NCBI RefSeq assembly: GCF_002251435.1
Contig: NZ_NPJI01000005.1
Location: forward strand, 1 to 64,000
Source of the DNA: Prevotella sp. P2-180
Lineage (GTDB): Bacteria > Bacteroidota > Bacteroidia > Bacteroidales > Bacteroidaceae
Length of the DNA stretch: 64,000 bases
Direction of reading: 5' to 3'
Notes under the pieces: generated by a model
Databases searched by the model: none
Seen by the model: the letters and a program-made list of their open reading frames with translations, nothing else
What the model was told of the DNA's origin: nothing
Made by a program: the position numbers and the translations under genes
Shown here: positions 35,865 to 44,545 of the stretch, in pieces
Layout: the number at the start of each line of letters is the position of its first letter
Numbering within the stretch: position 1 is the stretch's first letter

Positions 35865-36757
35865 ATGTAAAAATAAATAACTTATCTCTAAAAAACCCGG
35901 TGATGACAGCATCGGGCACTTTCGGATATGGTGTCGAGTTTGCTGACTTCGTGCCGCTTGAAGGCATAGGTGGCATAATAGTAAAAGGTACAACGCTTAA
36001 TCCGCGACAGGGAAACGACTACCCGAGAATGGTGGAAACGGCAAAGGGCATGCTTAACTGTGTGGGACTTCAAAACAAGGGCGTTGACTACTTTGCCGAG
36101 CATATCTATCCAGAGATAAAAGACATCGACACAAACATGATTGTGAACGTGAGCGGATCGTCGCCCGACGACTATGCCGAGTGTGCGGCACGAGTGGATG
36201 CACTGGAACGGATACCAGCCATAGAACTCAACATTTCGTGTCCAAACGTAAAAGACGGCGGAATGGCCTTTGGAGTCACATGTCAGGGAGCGGCAAGCGT
36301 GGTGAAAGCTGTGAGAAAGCGATATTCAAAAACGCTGATAGTAAAGCTGTCGCCAAACGTGACAAACATTGCCGAGATAGCCCGGGCAGTAGAAGCAGAG
36401 GGAGCCGACTCGGTGTCGCTCATCAACACACTGATGGGAATGTCAATAGACATAGAGAAACGCTGTTCAAGACTGAGCATCGGCACTGGAGGACTTAGCG
36501 GACCGGCAGTGAAGCCTGTGGCCGTGAGAATGGTGTGGCAGGTGGCTAAGGCGGTGAACATTCCGGTAGTGGGACTCGGAGGCATTATGACAGCTGAGGA
36601 TGCCATAGAATTCCTTATGGCGGGCGCCACTGCCGTAGAGATTGGCACGGCAAACTTTATCGACCCTGCAGTCACCATAAAGGTGCGCGATGGCATCAAC
36701 GACTGGTTAGACAGGCACGGATGCAAGTCGGTACAGGAGATTATTGGGGTGGTGTGA
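35852..36757 (+). CDS. pyrD: Dihydroorotate dehydrogenase, class 1B catalytic subunit
   Basis: A 301-residue FMN barrel enzyme oxidising dihydroorotate to orotate in pyrimidine synthesis. Motifs are [13 protein letters not shown] (15-27), the catalytic Cys130 in [16 protein letters not shown] and the FMN-phosphate site [23 protein letters not shown] in outline. The paired pyrK confirms the NAD-dependent 1B class. Confidence 0.95.
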   Translation: MASLNVKINNLSLKNPVMTASGTFGYGVEFADFVPLEGIGGIIVKGTTLNPRQGNDYPRMVETAKGMLNCVGLQNKGVDYFAEHIYPEIKDIDTNMIVNVSGSSPDDYAECAARVDALERIPAIELNISCPNVKDGGMAFGVTCQGAASVVKAVRKRYSKTLIVKLSPNVTNIAEIARAVEAEGADSVSLINTLMGMSIDIEKRCSRLSIGTGGLSGPAVKPVAVRMVWQVAKAVNIPVVGLGGIMTAEDAIEFLMAGATAVEIGTANFIDPAVTIKVRDGINDWLDRHGCKSVQEIIGVV

Positions 36758-36817
36758 AAGAATCTTTGCTGAACTGTTACCAATAGTTGAGAAAAGCGAA
36801 TTTTTAAGTTACATAAT

Positions 36818-38620
36818 ATGAGTGAATATATCGTTTCGGCAAGAAAATACCGCCCGCTGTCGTTCGACACAGTAGTGGGGCAGGCCGCTTTGACCACTAC
36901 ACTGAAAAATGCGGTGAAGAGCGGGAAACTGGCTCATGCATACCTCTTCTGCGGACCACGTGGAGTAGGCAAGACCACATGTGCACGTATTTTCGCCAAG
37001 ACTATCAACTGCATGTCGCCCACTTCAGACGGCGAGGCATGCAATGAGTGTGAGAGCTGCAAGGCTTTCAACGAGCAGCGGTCGTTCAACATCTTCGAGC
37101 TAGACGCTGCCAGCAACAACTCCGTGGAGCACATAAAGACGCTCATGGAGCAGACGAGGATTCCGCCGCAGGTGGGACGATACAAGGTGTTCATCATCGA
37201 CGAGGTCCACATGCTCTCAACGGCTGCCTTCAACGCCTTCCTCAAAACCCTTGAGGAACCGCCGGCACACGTGATATTCATACTCGCTACAACCGAGAAA
37301 CACAAGATACTGCCCACCATACTGTCGCGATGCCAAATATACGACTTCGAGCGAATGACCGTGGCAAACACCGTGGCTCACCTGAAAATGGTGGCCGAGA
37401 AGGAAGGCATCACGGCGGAGCAGGAGGCACTGGAGGTGATTGCCGAAAAGGCCGACGGAGGTATGCGCGACGCATTGTCCATCTTCGACCAGGCTGCGAG
37501 CTTCTGTCAGGGAAACATCACATATCAGAAGGTGATAGAAGACCTTAACGTGCTCGATGCCGAAAACTATTTCCGCATCGTCGACCTTAGTTTGGAAAAC
37601 AAGGTGCCGGAGGTGATGGTGCTGCTGAACGACGTGATAAACAAAGGATTCGACGGAGGACAGCTCATAGCAGGACTGGCTCGCCACGTGAGAAACGTGC
37701 TGATGGCTAAAGACGTCCAGACATTGTCGCTGCTTGAGGCAAGCGAACAGCAGAAGGAGAAATACAAGCTCCAGGCCCAGAAGGCCGACACAAGATTTCT
37801 CTACCAGGCGCTTAGGCTGATGAACGACTGCGACGTGAATTATCGTCAAAGCTCCAACAAGCGTCTGCTCGTGGAACTCACGCTTATTGAAATAGCACAG
37901 ATAACACAACCCGACGACTCTGTGGGCAGTGGGCGTAGGCCCAGACAACTAAAATGCCTGTTTCAGAATATTGTCAGACAGCAACGGCAGGGAAAAGCGG
38001 CAGTACAGGTGGCCGCGGCTGGTGGTGTGGCTGACAAAAAGCAAGATGCAAAGGAGGAAACAATGGTGGTGCAAGAGCAGAATGGGAAACAGCAACGGGC
38101 AAACTACAGCACCGTGAACCGCCCAGTGCTCAAGGCCGGCAGCAACGTTGGCTTTTCTTGGAACAAGGTGCGCGAGATGTCGAAGAGAAGCAAGATACAA
38201 ATCGTGCCGGGCATGCTGGCTCCCAACGACCCTAACTCAAAGCCCATCACCGAAAACAACCAGTTCTCGCAGGAGGACCTTGAACTGCAATGGATGTCGA
38301 TGTGCAACAGAATGCCGCAGAAACTGAGTGCCATAGCCACCAGAATGAAGAACATGAACCCGAAAATAGGTGAATTTCCGAATGTGAAGGTCATGGTGGA
38401 CAACCAGGTGATACTCGAACAGATGCAGCAGATACAGAAGAGCATTCTCAACACTCTGAAATTGTATCTCAGCAACACCTCCATCACACTCGAACTCGTG
38501 CTTACCAAGCACGAGGAGGCTGTGAGGATATTGTCGAGGCGCGAGCAGTTTGAGGAGATGAGCAAAGAAAATCCCGCAGTGGAAAAACTGCGGGAAATCA
38601 TGGACCTTGAGTTAGCGTAA
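36818..38620 (+). CDS. dnaX: DNA polymerase III subunit gamma/tau
   Basis: A 600-residue clamp-loader ATPase. Walker A is GPRGVGKT (46-53). The zinc module uses Cys65, Cys75, Cys78 and Cys81. Walker B is FIIDEVHML (125-133), sensor 1 is ATTEKHK, and the arginine finger is SRC at 170-172. AAA+ domains and the collar end near 360. A Gln/Lys/Ala-rich linker follows, then a C-terminal domain to 600. No slippery A/T run for a programmed gamma frameshift is obvious. Confidence 0.95.
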   Translation: MSEYIVSARKYRPLSFDTVVGQAALTTTLKNAVKSGKLAHAYLFCGPRGVGKTTCARIFAKTINCMSPTSDGEACNECESCKAFNEQRSFNIFELDAASNNSVEHIKTLMEQTRIPPQVGRYKVFIIDEVHMLSTAAFNAFLKTLEEPPAHVIFILATTEKHKILPTILSRCQIYDFERMTVANTVAHLKMVAEKEGITAEQEALEVIAEKADGGMRDALSIFDQAASFCQGNITYQKVIEDLNVLDAENYFRIVDLSLENKVPEVMVLLNDVINKGFDGGQLIAGLARHVRNVLMAKDVQTLSLLEASEQQKEKYKLQAQKADTRFLYQALRLMNDCDVNYRQSSNKRLLVELTLIEIAQITQPDDSVGSGRRPRQLKCLFQNIVRQQRQGKAAVQVAAAGGVADKKQDAKEETMVVQEQNGKQQRANYSTVNRPVLKAGSNVGFSWNKVREMSKRSKIQIVPGMLAPNDPNSKPITENNQFSQEDLELQWMSMCNRMPQKLSAIATRMKNMNPKIGEFPNVKVMVDNQVILEQMQQIQKSILNTLKLYLSNTSITLELVLTKHEEAVRILSRREQFEEMSKENPAVEKLREIMDLELA

Positions 38621-38628
38621 ATCTTTTC

Positions 38629-38919
38629 CCCTACACCCTACATTATTTCATACTAAAAGCCTGACATTCAGATATTTACAGAATGTAGGGTGCCTCTCAA
38701 CCCTACATTCACCCTACATTCACCTTACACAAATTGAAACGCCAATGAATTGATCGGGCTATCGAAATGAAAAAATCGGTCATCGCGGAGACGATTAACG
38801 AGACCATGAAAAAATTAATGTACGGATGATGTAGGGTTAATGTAGGGTTGAGAGGCACCCTACATTCATTAACCATCTGATTATCAGGATGCTGCTACGA
38901 AATAATGTAGGGTGTAGGG
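38629..38919. repeat. 291-bp palindromic element with micro-ORF in the loop
   Basis: Two nested perfect inverted pairs share one centre: 38629-38649 with 38899-38919 (21 bp), and 38681-38709 with 38839-38867 (29 bp). The 31-bp stretches between them are also partly complementary, so the arms extend about 100 bp each. The arms are full of the word CCCTACATT. The loop carries a 20-codon ORF (38767-38829, MKKSVIAETINETMKKLMYG). It begins 9 bp after dnaX. Confidence 0.85.
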
Positions 38920-38992
38920 TGTTTGCGGAGCTGGCTTATACAACACGAAACGAGATGTCTTATGGCAACTGCAAGCCTAATGTCTTAGCCAA

Positions 38993-39058
38993 GACTGTCA
39001 CAGTTATGACAGCCGACTGTCGTAGTTATGACAGACGTCTGTCGTAAGGTGACAGTGC
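38993..39058. repeat. Three 22-bp hairpin units in tandem
   Basis: Units at 38993-39014, 39015-39036 and 39037-39058. Each holds a CTGTC...GACAG dyad around an AGTTAT-type loop. They are related in loop sequence to the 23-bp array at 60813-60973. Confidence 0.75.
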
Positions 39059-39128
39059 GCCCTTTGGTTAAATGCATTAGAAGAATGAAAAGAATAGGGT
39101 CATAGGGTCAGGTACCTTGGTTCACTCT

Positions 39129-39218
39129 CGTAACTCCTTAAAGTATTATTCAGTCGCAAAATTACAAATAGAAATCGAAAGGACAAAGAAAAAGGGAGAA
39201 AAAATTAAGTCTTGCTCC
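39129..39218 (-). promoter_or_regulatory. Orphan copy of the vapBC promoter region
   Basis: A 90-bp ungapped copy of 39907-39996, with about 11 differences by hand count. The promoter is intact on the minus strand: TTTG (39187-39184), 19 bp, TAATTTTG (39164-39157), plus AAGGAG. What follows is GTG and a stop after five codons, so no gene is driven. Together with the intact copy it brackets the toxin-antitoxin pair. Confidence 0.8.
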
Positions 39219-39226
39219 CTATATTA

Positions 39227-39640
39227 TTAGTTAAAATAATCATCAAGAAACTCTGTTGGGGTTTGGATCATCATGTCTATACCCTTAAAATGCCGAATGT
39301 TTCGTGTTACAATAACATCTGGTTGGATAGACTTGGCGGATATGTACTGAACCGTATCCTCAAAATCCGAACTTCTGTTGTTCAAACTATACCTAATGTC
39401 TGTATCTCCAATAGATGTAATAGTACACAATTCTGAAAATCTCGACAATTTATCATATAATTCTTCAACCTGATATGTCTTGCGCAGAACATAGAATGCA
39501 TTTACAAATGATAATGAAGAAACACATAACTCAATGTTTCCCCTCATGGCCAAATCGACAATTATGGCTGCAGGCCTAAAGAAACTCTCCCTTTGTGCAT
39601 AAAAATCGATGATTACATTTGTGTCAAGAAACACTTTCAT
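39227..39640 (-). CDS. PIN-domain toxin (VapC-like)
   Basis: A 137-residue probable ribonuclease toxin. The PIN fold starts MKVFLDTNVIIDFY with the first metal-binding Asp6. Further acidic positions lie in RSSDFEDTVQY (about 92-97) and the conserved PDVIVTRN (about 107-114). It overlaps the upstream antitoxin gene by 4 bp, the usual antitoxin-toxin order. Its stop codon sits 9 bp from the end of the orphan promoter copy. Confidence 0.85.
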   Translation of the reverse strand: MKVFLDTNVIIDFYAQRESFFRPAAIIVDLAMRGNIELCVSSLSFVNAFYVLRKTYQVEELYDKLSRFSELCTITSIGDTDIRYSLNNRSSDFEDTVQYISAKSIQPDVIVTRNIRHFKGIDMMIQTPTEFLDDYFN

Positions 39641-39903
39641 AGCGATTTTTTTATTTGGTATTTGGCATAGTCTTCTTTGTAATTATCTCCCAAATCCTTA
39701 CGCTCATCAAAAGTCATTTCCATTACTTCGGCTGACAAAGGGTAATCATACCAAGAATGACTCTGTCTTTTCTTAGAGGTGTTCTCTAACGACAGGGTCT
39801 TCATAATAATGCTTTCAACGAAATCTTTCAAGCTAATATTGTGGGTCTTAGCGTAAGATTCGGCGCCATTATAAATATTCTGATCAATAACCAATGTTCT
39901 CAT
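39637..39903 (-). CDS. Antitoxin partner of the PIN toxin (DUF6364-like)
   Basis: An 88-residue protein. The N-terminal 40 residues look like a ribbon-helix-helix (MRTLVIDQNIYNGAESYAK, then ISLKDFVESIIMKTL). The C-terminal half is charged and probably wraps the toxin. An AAGGAG Shine-Dalgarno sequence lies 8 bp before the ATG, unusual for Bacteroidetes, and a full promoter precedes it. It probably represses its own promoter. Confidence 0.75.
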   Translation of the reverse strand: MRTLVIDQNIYNGAESYAKTHNISLKDFVESIIMKTLSLENTSKKRQSHSWYDYPLSAEVMEMTFDERKDLGDNYKEDYAKYQIKKSL

Positions 39904-39906
39904 TAT

Positions 39907-39996
39907 CGTAACTCCTTAAAAAATTATCTCGCCGCAAAATTACAAATAAAAATTGAAAGGACAAAGAAAAAGGGAGAAAAACTTGCGTCTTGCTCC
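39907..39996 (-). promoter_or_regulatory. vapBC promoter (intact copy)
   Basis: Minus strand: TTTG (39965-39962), 19 bp, TAATTTTG (39942-39935), an exact consensus match. AAGGAG occupies 39917-39912. It is duplicated at 39129-39218; a 42-bp part also occurs at 63376-63417 with one difference. Confidence 0.85.
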
Positions 39997-40041
39997 GTAA
40001 CTACTCATCACCCCTATGAATTTACCATTTTTTTGGTGATG

Positions 40042-40123
40042 CAAAGTTACATATTACACTATAATTGGTAAAAAATGGGGATTTTGGAATACTATAGATA
40101 TTCAAAATTGGGGATTTTGGAAT
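40042..40123 (-). promoter_or_regulatory. Orphan promoter with two 15-bp direct repeats
   Basis: The minus strand reads TAACTTTG at 40049-40042, preceded upstream by two identical 15-bp words (plus strand TGGGGATTTTGGAAT at 40076-40090 and 40109-40123). The layout of -7 box plus tandem repeats resembles that upstream of the DUF4143 ATPase at 63 kb. No gene follows. Confidence 0.45.
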
Positions 40124-40124
40124 C

Positions 40125-40220
40125 ATAGAAGAAGTCAGGGCTGCCGTGGACGCTGCTGTCGTATTTTACAACAACGAGCGTCCGCACCTTAGTCTTGACG
40201 GCATGATGTTTTATGAATAA
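40125..40220 (+). pseudogene. C-terminal remnant of IS3-family transposase
   Basis: Reads IEEVRAAVDAAVVFYNNERP then HLSLDGMMFYE and a stop. This is the conserved end of the integrase core of IS3-type OrfB. The rest of the element is missing on the left. The sequence after the stop contains the 23-bp repeat at 40233-40255, which may be the right end of the element. Confidence 0.8.
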
Positions 40221-40232
40221 GACGATAAGTAG

Positions 40233-40255
40233 TCAACATAAATAGTTAAACTACA
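40233..40255 (+). repeat. 23-bp direct repeat, left of pilus island
   Basis: TCAACATAAATAGTTAAACTACA in two parts: TCAACATAAATAG then TTAAACTACA. It matches 60764-60786 at 22 of 23 positions. Confidence 0.75.
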
Positions 40256-40266
40256 CCCCTCGGTGT

Positions 40267-40304
40267 TTTCTGGTATTAGATTATTTATTCTCATCTACCA
40301 GAAA
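40267..40304. promoter_or_regulatory. 9-bp inverted repeat upstream of pilus promoter
   Basis: TTTCTGGTA (40267-40275) and TACCAGAAA (40296-40304), 20 bp apart, about 95 bp before the -7 box. It could be an operator or RNA hairpin. It is short for an invertible-promoter repeat. Confidence 0.4.
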
Positions 40305-40374
40305 TTGCAGTTCTATGTTGAACTTGCAAATTCGGTTAATCTAATTTAATAAATATTAATCGAGGGAGGGGAGA

Positions 40375-40406
40375 TTTCGCCTGTTCCAATTTAATTAGTA
40401 TTTTTG
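40375..40406 (+). promoter_or_regulatory. Pilus operon promoter
   Basis: TATTTTTG at 40399-40406 is a full -7 match, with TTTC 20 bp upstream as near-consensus -33. The leader is about 65 nt. Confidence 0.55.
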
Positions 40407-40477
40407 CATGCCGATTTAAATGATAGGTATCAATTTAACGATAGTTGGGATAAGGTTTTAATATAATTTGGATAACA

Positions 40478-41065
40478 ATGAAAGGAAAAAATAGAGGTGG
40501 AAAAGTCCTCATGCTATTATTGATATTGTTGACGGGTGACATTATTCCTTCCAAAGCGCAGAATATTGCCATTAAGAACAATATCCTTTACGATGCCACC
40601 ACCACTCCCAATTTGGGAATAGAGCTAAGGCTGTCTAACAAATGGACAGCAGGGATGAATATCGCTCTTAATCCCTGGACTTTTCCCGACAACAAGAAAC
40701 TCAAGCATCTGCTTGTTGCCCCACAACTTCGCTACTGGTTGTGCGAATCATTCTCAGGACATTACTTCGGAGCAAACATAGCTTATGTGCATTATAACGT
40801 AAGCGACATCAAGTTTCCCTTTGGACTTTATGGTGGTGTTGACGGTGAGCGCCGACAGGGCGACCTTGCCGCCATAGGTGCATCCTACGGTTACTCGTGG
40901 ATAATCTCTCCCCATTGGAGTCTTGAGGCTGAGGCGGGTCTCGACCTCGGCTATACCTGGTCTGACAGGTACGACTACCCTAAGTGCGGCACCTACCGTG
41001 GTTCCGACAACAAGTTTCTTGTTCTGCCCAAGTTGGCGTTGAACATAGTGTATATAATAAAATAA
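40478..41065 (+). CDS. DUF3575 outer-membrane-like protein of pilus operon
   Basis: A 195-residue exported protein with a signal peptide of about 28 residues (ending SKAQ). The mature part starts NIAIKNNILYDATTTPNLGIEL and continues with alternating beta strands (WTAGMNIALNPW, YFGANIAYVHYN, WSLEAEAGLDLGYTW), consistent with a small outer-membrane barrel. DUF3575 genes typically stand at the head of FimA/Mfa1-type clusters. The exact role in assembly is not known. Confidence 0.85.
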   Translation: MKGKNRGGKVLMLLLILLTGDIIPSKAQNIAIKNNILYDATTTPNLGIELRLSNKWTAGMNIALNPWTFPDNKKLKHLLVAPQLRYWLCESFSGHYFGANIAYVHYNVSDIKFPFGLYGGVDGERRQGDLAAIGASYGYSWIISPHWSLEAEAGLDLGYTWSDRYDYPKCGTYRGSDNKFLVLPKLALNIVYIIK

Positions 41066-41086
41066 AGGTAAGGAAAGGATATATTT

Positions 41087-42420
41087 ATGAAAAGATTTTT
41101 TCTGATTATCACTCTCACGGTTATGGCATGTATAGATGCCATATCGCAGACGTCACCGCAGATGTCACTGCGTGTTGACGGTGTGGAGCGCGAGGGCAAT
41201 GGCTACTGTGTCCGCTATTCCTTCACCCTGCCTCAGCCGGCTCCGACTATTCCTATCTGGTGACTCCGTTCTTCACCTGCGGCACCGACACCATCTTTGA
41301 GGAGTCAGTCACTGTGCGCGGCAAGCTCAATGCCAAGAAGCTGCGCCGCCGCGTGGTGCTTGGCGACCGCAATGCCACTGTACCCTCGTATGTGCCTTCG
41401 GGTATCGACTCAGTCATCACTCGCACCGCCTATCTGCCCACCGACCGCTATCCCTGGGTAGTAGGCTCCACACTTCAGCTCTGCACGTCAGTAGAGGGGG
41501 AGGGTTGCTGCGAGGTAAGTCCTGCCGTAGTCCTTTGCTGCGAAAGTTTCCTCTGCGAGCGTCCCTTCCATCCCGTGTTCTCCCAGGTTGAGGACAACAC
41601 CGGCAAGGCGGGCGAGCTACAGCGCAACAATCCCGTGCTTCAGCATATATCCCAGTATCGTCCTTACGACAGCAGCCGCATACTGCGCAAGGAGGAGGGA
41701 GCCTTGTATGTCTTCTTCCCCTTGGCCAAGTGGACACTGCTGCACGACTTCCGCGACAATGCCGCCACTCTCGACACCATCGTGAGCATCACTCGCCAGA
41801 TTATGGCTGACTCCACGTCGAGCGTAAAGCTCATACAGATTATCGGTCTTGCCTCGCCCGAGGGTAGCGTGAAGCGCAACAATCTTTTGGGTCAGAACCG
41901 TGCTGCCGCCCTGCGCGACTATATCAAGCAGAGGGTAAAGACAGGCAATGCCATGTTTGAGCTATGCAACGGCGGTGAGGCATGGACAGAGCTGCGCGAC
42001 CAGATTGCCGACAGCAACATAGAGGGACGCGACCAACTACTCAACATAATCGACACCGAGAAGAACCCCGACGAGCGTGAGCGCAAGATGAAGCGACTCA
42101 ATGGCGGAAAGACATATAAATACCTTAAGGACAACGTGCTGAGCGACCAGCGCAATTCAGGATACATCCGCATATATTACGACTATGTGCCCGATTCAGC
42201 CGCCGCGGTTATCAACCGTGCCTCCGAGCTATTGCGTGAGCAGCGCTATACAGAGGCACTTACGATGCTCCGCACTGTAGAGTCAGACGAGCGTGCGCAG
42301 AATGCCCTTGGTGTGGCTCTTTACATGACGGGCAACAAGCAAGAAGCCCTACGCCGTTTCCGCCGTGCCGCAGCCTCAGGCAACGAGGATGCCCGCCGCA
42401 ACATCGGGCAGTTGGAGTAG
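41087..42420 (+). pseudogene. DUF3868/OmpA-like pilus-operon protein, frameshifted
   Basis: ATG 41087 (MKRFFLIITLTVMAC, a signal peptide) reads VEREGNGYCVRYSFTLPQP and hits TGA at 41261-41263. The frame one base earlier continues without interruption from SAGSDYSYLVTPFFTC to TAG at 42418-42420. Restoring one C at about 41231 (CTGCCT to CTGCCCT) gives the smooth junction FTLPSAGSDY. The joined protein would be about 444 residues. The C-terminal half has an OmpA-like peptidoglycan-binding look (GLASPEGSVKRNNLLGQNRA) followed by TPR/Sel1-like helices (NALGVALYMTGNKQEALRRF). Either a real null or phase-off allele, or a base-call error. Confidence 0.75.
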
Positions 42421-42503
42421 CTATTTTGGAGACAGGTGTATCTTCCGCAAAAACACCAATAGAATAGGTAAATAAATTAGTATAAATAAATTTTTTAGTA
42501 GTT

Positions 42504-44447
42504 ATGAAGAGAATTAATCATTATGTTCTCAACGGTGCGATAGCACTGTTGTCAACCGCAGGCTTAGTAGCCTGCTCGTCCTCCGACGACGTAACCGATG
42601 CTCCCGTCAATCCCACCTATGACGGCAAGAGCGTGAAGACCCAGTTTGCGATTAATATCGCTACGCCCTCTAATGGCAAGACAAGAATGAGTGCTGAGAA
42701 TACTCAGGCTTCAGGTAGTCAGTTCCTTGGTATGAAGAATATTTATCTGCTCCCTATTACTGGTGTACCTACTACAAGTTCTTATATTAGTAAGGCAATA
42801 CCATTGGATGGTGTTTCAAATACAAGTTCGATAGAAAATAGCGACGCTCTTTCTTCATCTCAAAGTTCGACGGTGTATAGTGATGTAAACGTTCCCGTAG
42901 GTACAGACAATTTCTTGTTCTATGGTACATCTCCAATGGGAACAACTCCTGATACCAAATTTAACCAAGGTGTTATTACTAACAACCTCACCTCAGCAAC
43001 AACTGTCGATAATATTCATTTTGACCTTGAGAAAATATCAAGAAGTGGTTTGAATGCACCAAAGACAACTCTTAGTTCTTGGCTGAAAAGTATTGCCGCT
43101 GCAAAGGCTGTAGTTGGTTCAGAGTCAGTTGAAACTAATTGGGCAAGTTTGCAGGGAACAACCGCAGGTGATGAAGTAACACTTAAACAAGCATACTCAA
43201 ACTTTACTTCTTTGAAAGCAGGTTCAGCAGCTGCTATCCTTGAGACAGTTCATCGTTTATATGATGTTTGTTATCCAATATTTAAAGGTTCTGGTGATTA
43301 TCAAAAGTTAGCGCAAGCTATTATTACTGCTATTCAAGGAACTGAAGATTGCGGAGTTTCATATACTGAGCCCACGGGATCTGAGACACATTCAAAATTA
43401 GAATGGAAAAGTGGTGTTTCTAATACTGTAAAGGAATTCCCGACTTATCAGAACTTCCCAGATGGTTCTATGGTATTGACTTGGTCAGCAGCTACCCCTG
43501 CCGTACCTTCATATGTTGCAGAGACACAGTCAGCTACACCCAGTCAGAACAATATGAATGTTTCAAAGTTGTGCTATCCCGCTCCTGTTGCATATTATGC
43601 CAATACTCCGTTGAGATCCTCTGACTCAAACAGTTCATTCAATTGGCCAGTAATGACAACGACATGGGATGCTAACAATAACTGGTCTGGTTTCTCAGAC
43701 AATGTGGTCAAGTCAACAACAAGTATGATAGCTTTGCGTAATAACATCAACTATGGCGTTGCATCTTTGCAGACGAGTGTTATTTGTAAGGAATCTACAT
43801 TGCTTGACAATGCTGATGTTGCTATCAATGTAACTAATAGTAATGTTTTTCCTGTTACTGGTATTATTATCGGTGGACAGCCAGAATCAGTTAAATGGAA
43901 TTATGTTACTACAGCAACTCAAAATGAGGGCATCATCTATGACAAGAACGTTGTATCTGGCATGCAAGCTGCTATTATTAGTGATGGTTCTACACAACCA
44001 ACTGTAAACTATACATTAGTTTTTGATAACTATGTTTCAGCTATTAATCAGGAACCTGTTAGCATTGCAATTGAGCTTGTTAACAATACAGGTGTTGATT
44101 TCAAAGGTCAAGATGGAATTGTTGCTGATGGTCAGAAATTTTATCTTGTGGGTAGACTTGAAATAGAAAATAAGACATTAAGTGGTTGGCCCGTAAGCTA
44201 TGATACAGATGAGAATAATCATACGGAAGGATACCTTTATAAGTCTTATGAGAATCGCTATCCTGTAGAAGCAAATACATTGCGTGTATTCATTCAGGAT
44301 TATACAACAGTAGCTAAATTCACTATCAATAGCTTGAAGAACGCATACGTCACAATTCCTGACCTCCGCGCCTCTAAGCTCCAGCTCGGTCTTTCAGTTG
44401 ACCTTGAGTGGAAGACAGGTTTGACATACGATGTTACTATTGAGTAA
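42504..44447 (+). CDS. Major type V pilin (FimA/Mfa1-like fimbrillin)
   Basis: A 647-residue lipoprotein precursor with lipobox LVAC (Cys24). The start of the mature part, VKTQFAINIATP then GKTRMS, is typical of Bacteroidales fimbrillins. The conserved C terminus VTIPDLRASKLQLGLSVDLEWKTGLTYDVTIE, in outline, resembles the strand donated or accepted during assembly. Middle codons are more AT-rich than the flanking operon genes, as expected for a variable surface antigen. Being longer than classic FimA (about 380), it may carry an extra inserted domain. A strong hairpin follows the stop. Confidence 0.85.
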   Translation: MKRINHYVLNGAIALLSTAGLVACSSSDDVTDAPVNPTYDGKSVKTQFAINIATPSNGKTRMSAENTQASGSQFLGMKNIYLLPITGVPTTSSYISKAIPLDGVSNTSSIENSDALSSSQSSTVYSDVNVPVGTDNFLFYGTSPMGTTPDTKFNQGVITNNLTSATTVDNIHFDLEKISRSGLNAPKTTLSSWLKSIAAAKAVVGSESVETNWASLQGTTAGDEVTLKQAYSNFTSLKAGSAAAILETVHRLYDVCYPIFKGSGDYQKLAQAIITAIQGTEDCGVSYTEPTGSETHSKLEWKSGVSNTVKEFPTYQNFPDGSMVLTWSAATPAVPSYVAETQSATPSQNNMNVSKLCYPAPVAYYANTPLRSSDSNSSFNWPVMTTTWDANNNWSGFSDNVVKSTTSMIALRNNINYGVASLQTSVICKESTLLDNADVAINVTNSNVFPVTGIIIGGQPESVKWNYVTTATQNEGIIYDKNVVSGMQAAIISDGSTQPTVNYTLVFDNYVSAINQEPVSIAIELVNNTGVDFKGQDGIVADGQKFYLVGRLEIENKTLSGWPVSYDTDENNHTEGYLYKSYENRYPVEANTLRVFIQDYTTVAKFTINSLKNAYVTIPDLRASKLQLGLSVDLEWKTGLTYDVTIE

Positions 44448-44462
44448 TACAATAAATACTCT

Positions 44463-44507
44463 GTTATAATGGCGTCACGACATCTATTGTCGTGATGCCA
44501 TTATAAC
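44463..44507 (+). terminator. 20-bp hairpin after major pilin gene
   Basis: Bases 44463-44482 pair with 44488-44507 around a 5-nt loop; 19 of 20 pairs are Watson-Crick and one is G-U. There is no T tract, so partial termination or 3'-end protection is more likely than full termination. Confidence 0.8.
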
Positions 44508-44545
44508 GGTATTAACAACAACAATATCATATATATAATAAGGTA

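Noticed and set aside
39227..39903. Complete phage-defence island
   Set aside because: Only a two-gene PIN toxin-antitoxin pair is present; no restriction, retron, CBASS or other defence genes accompany it.
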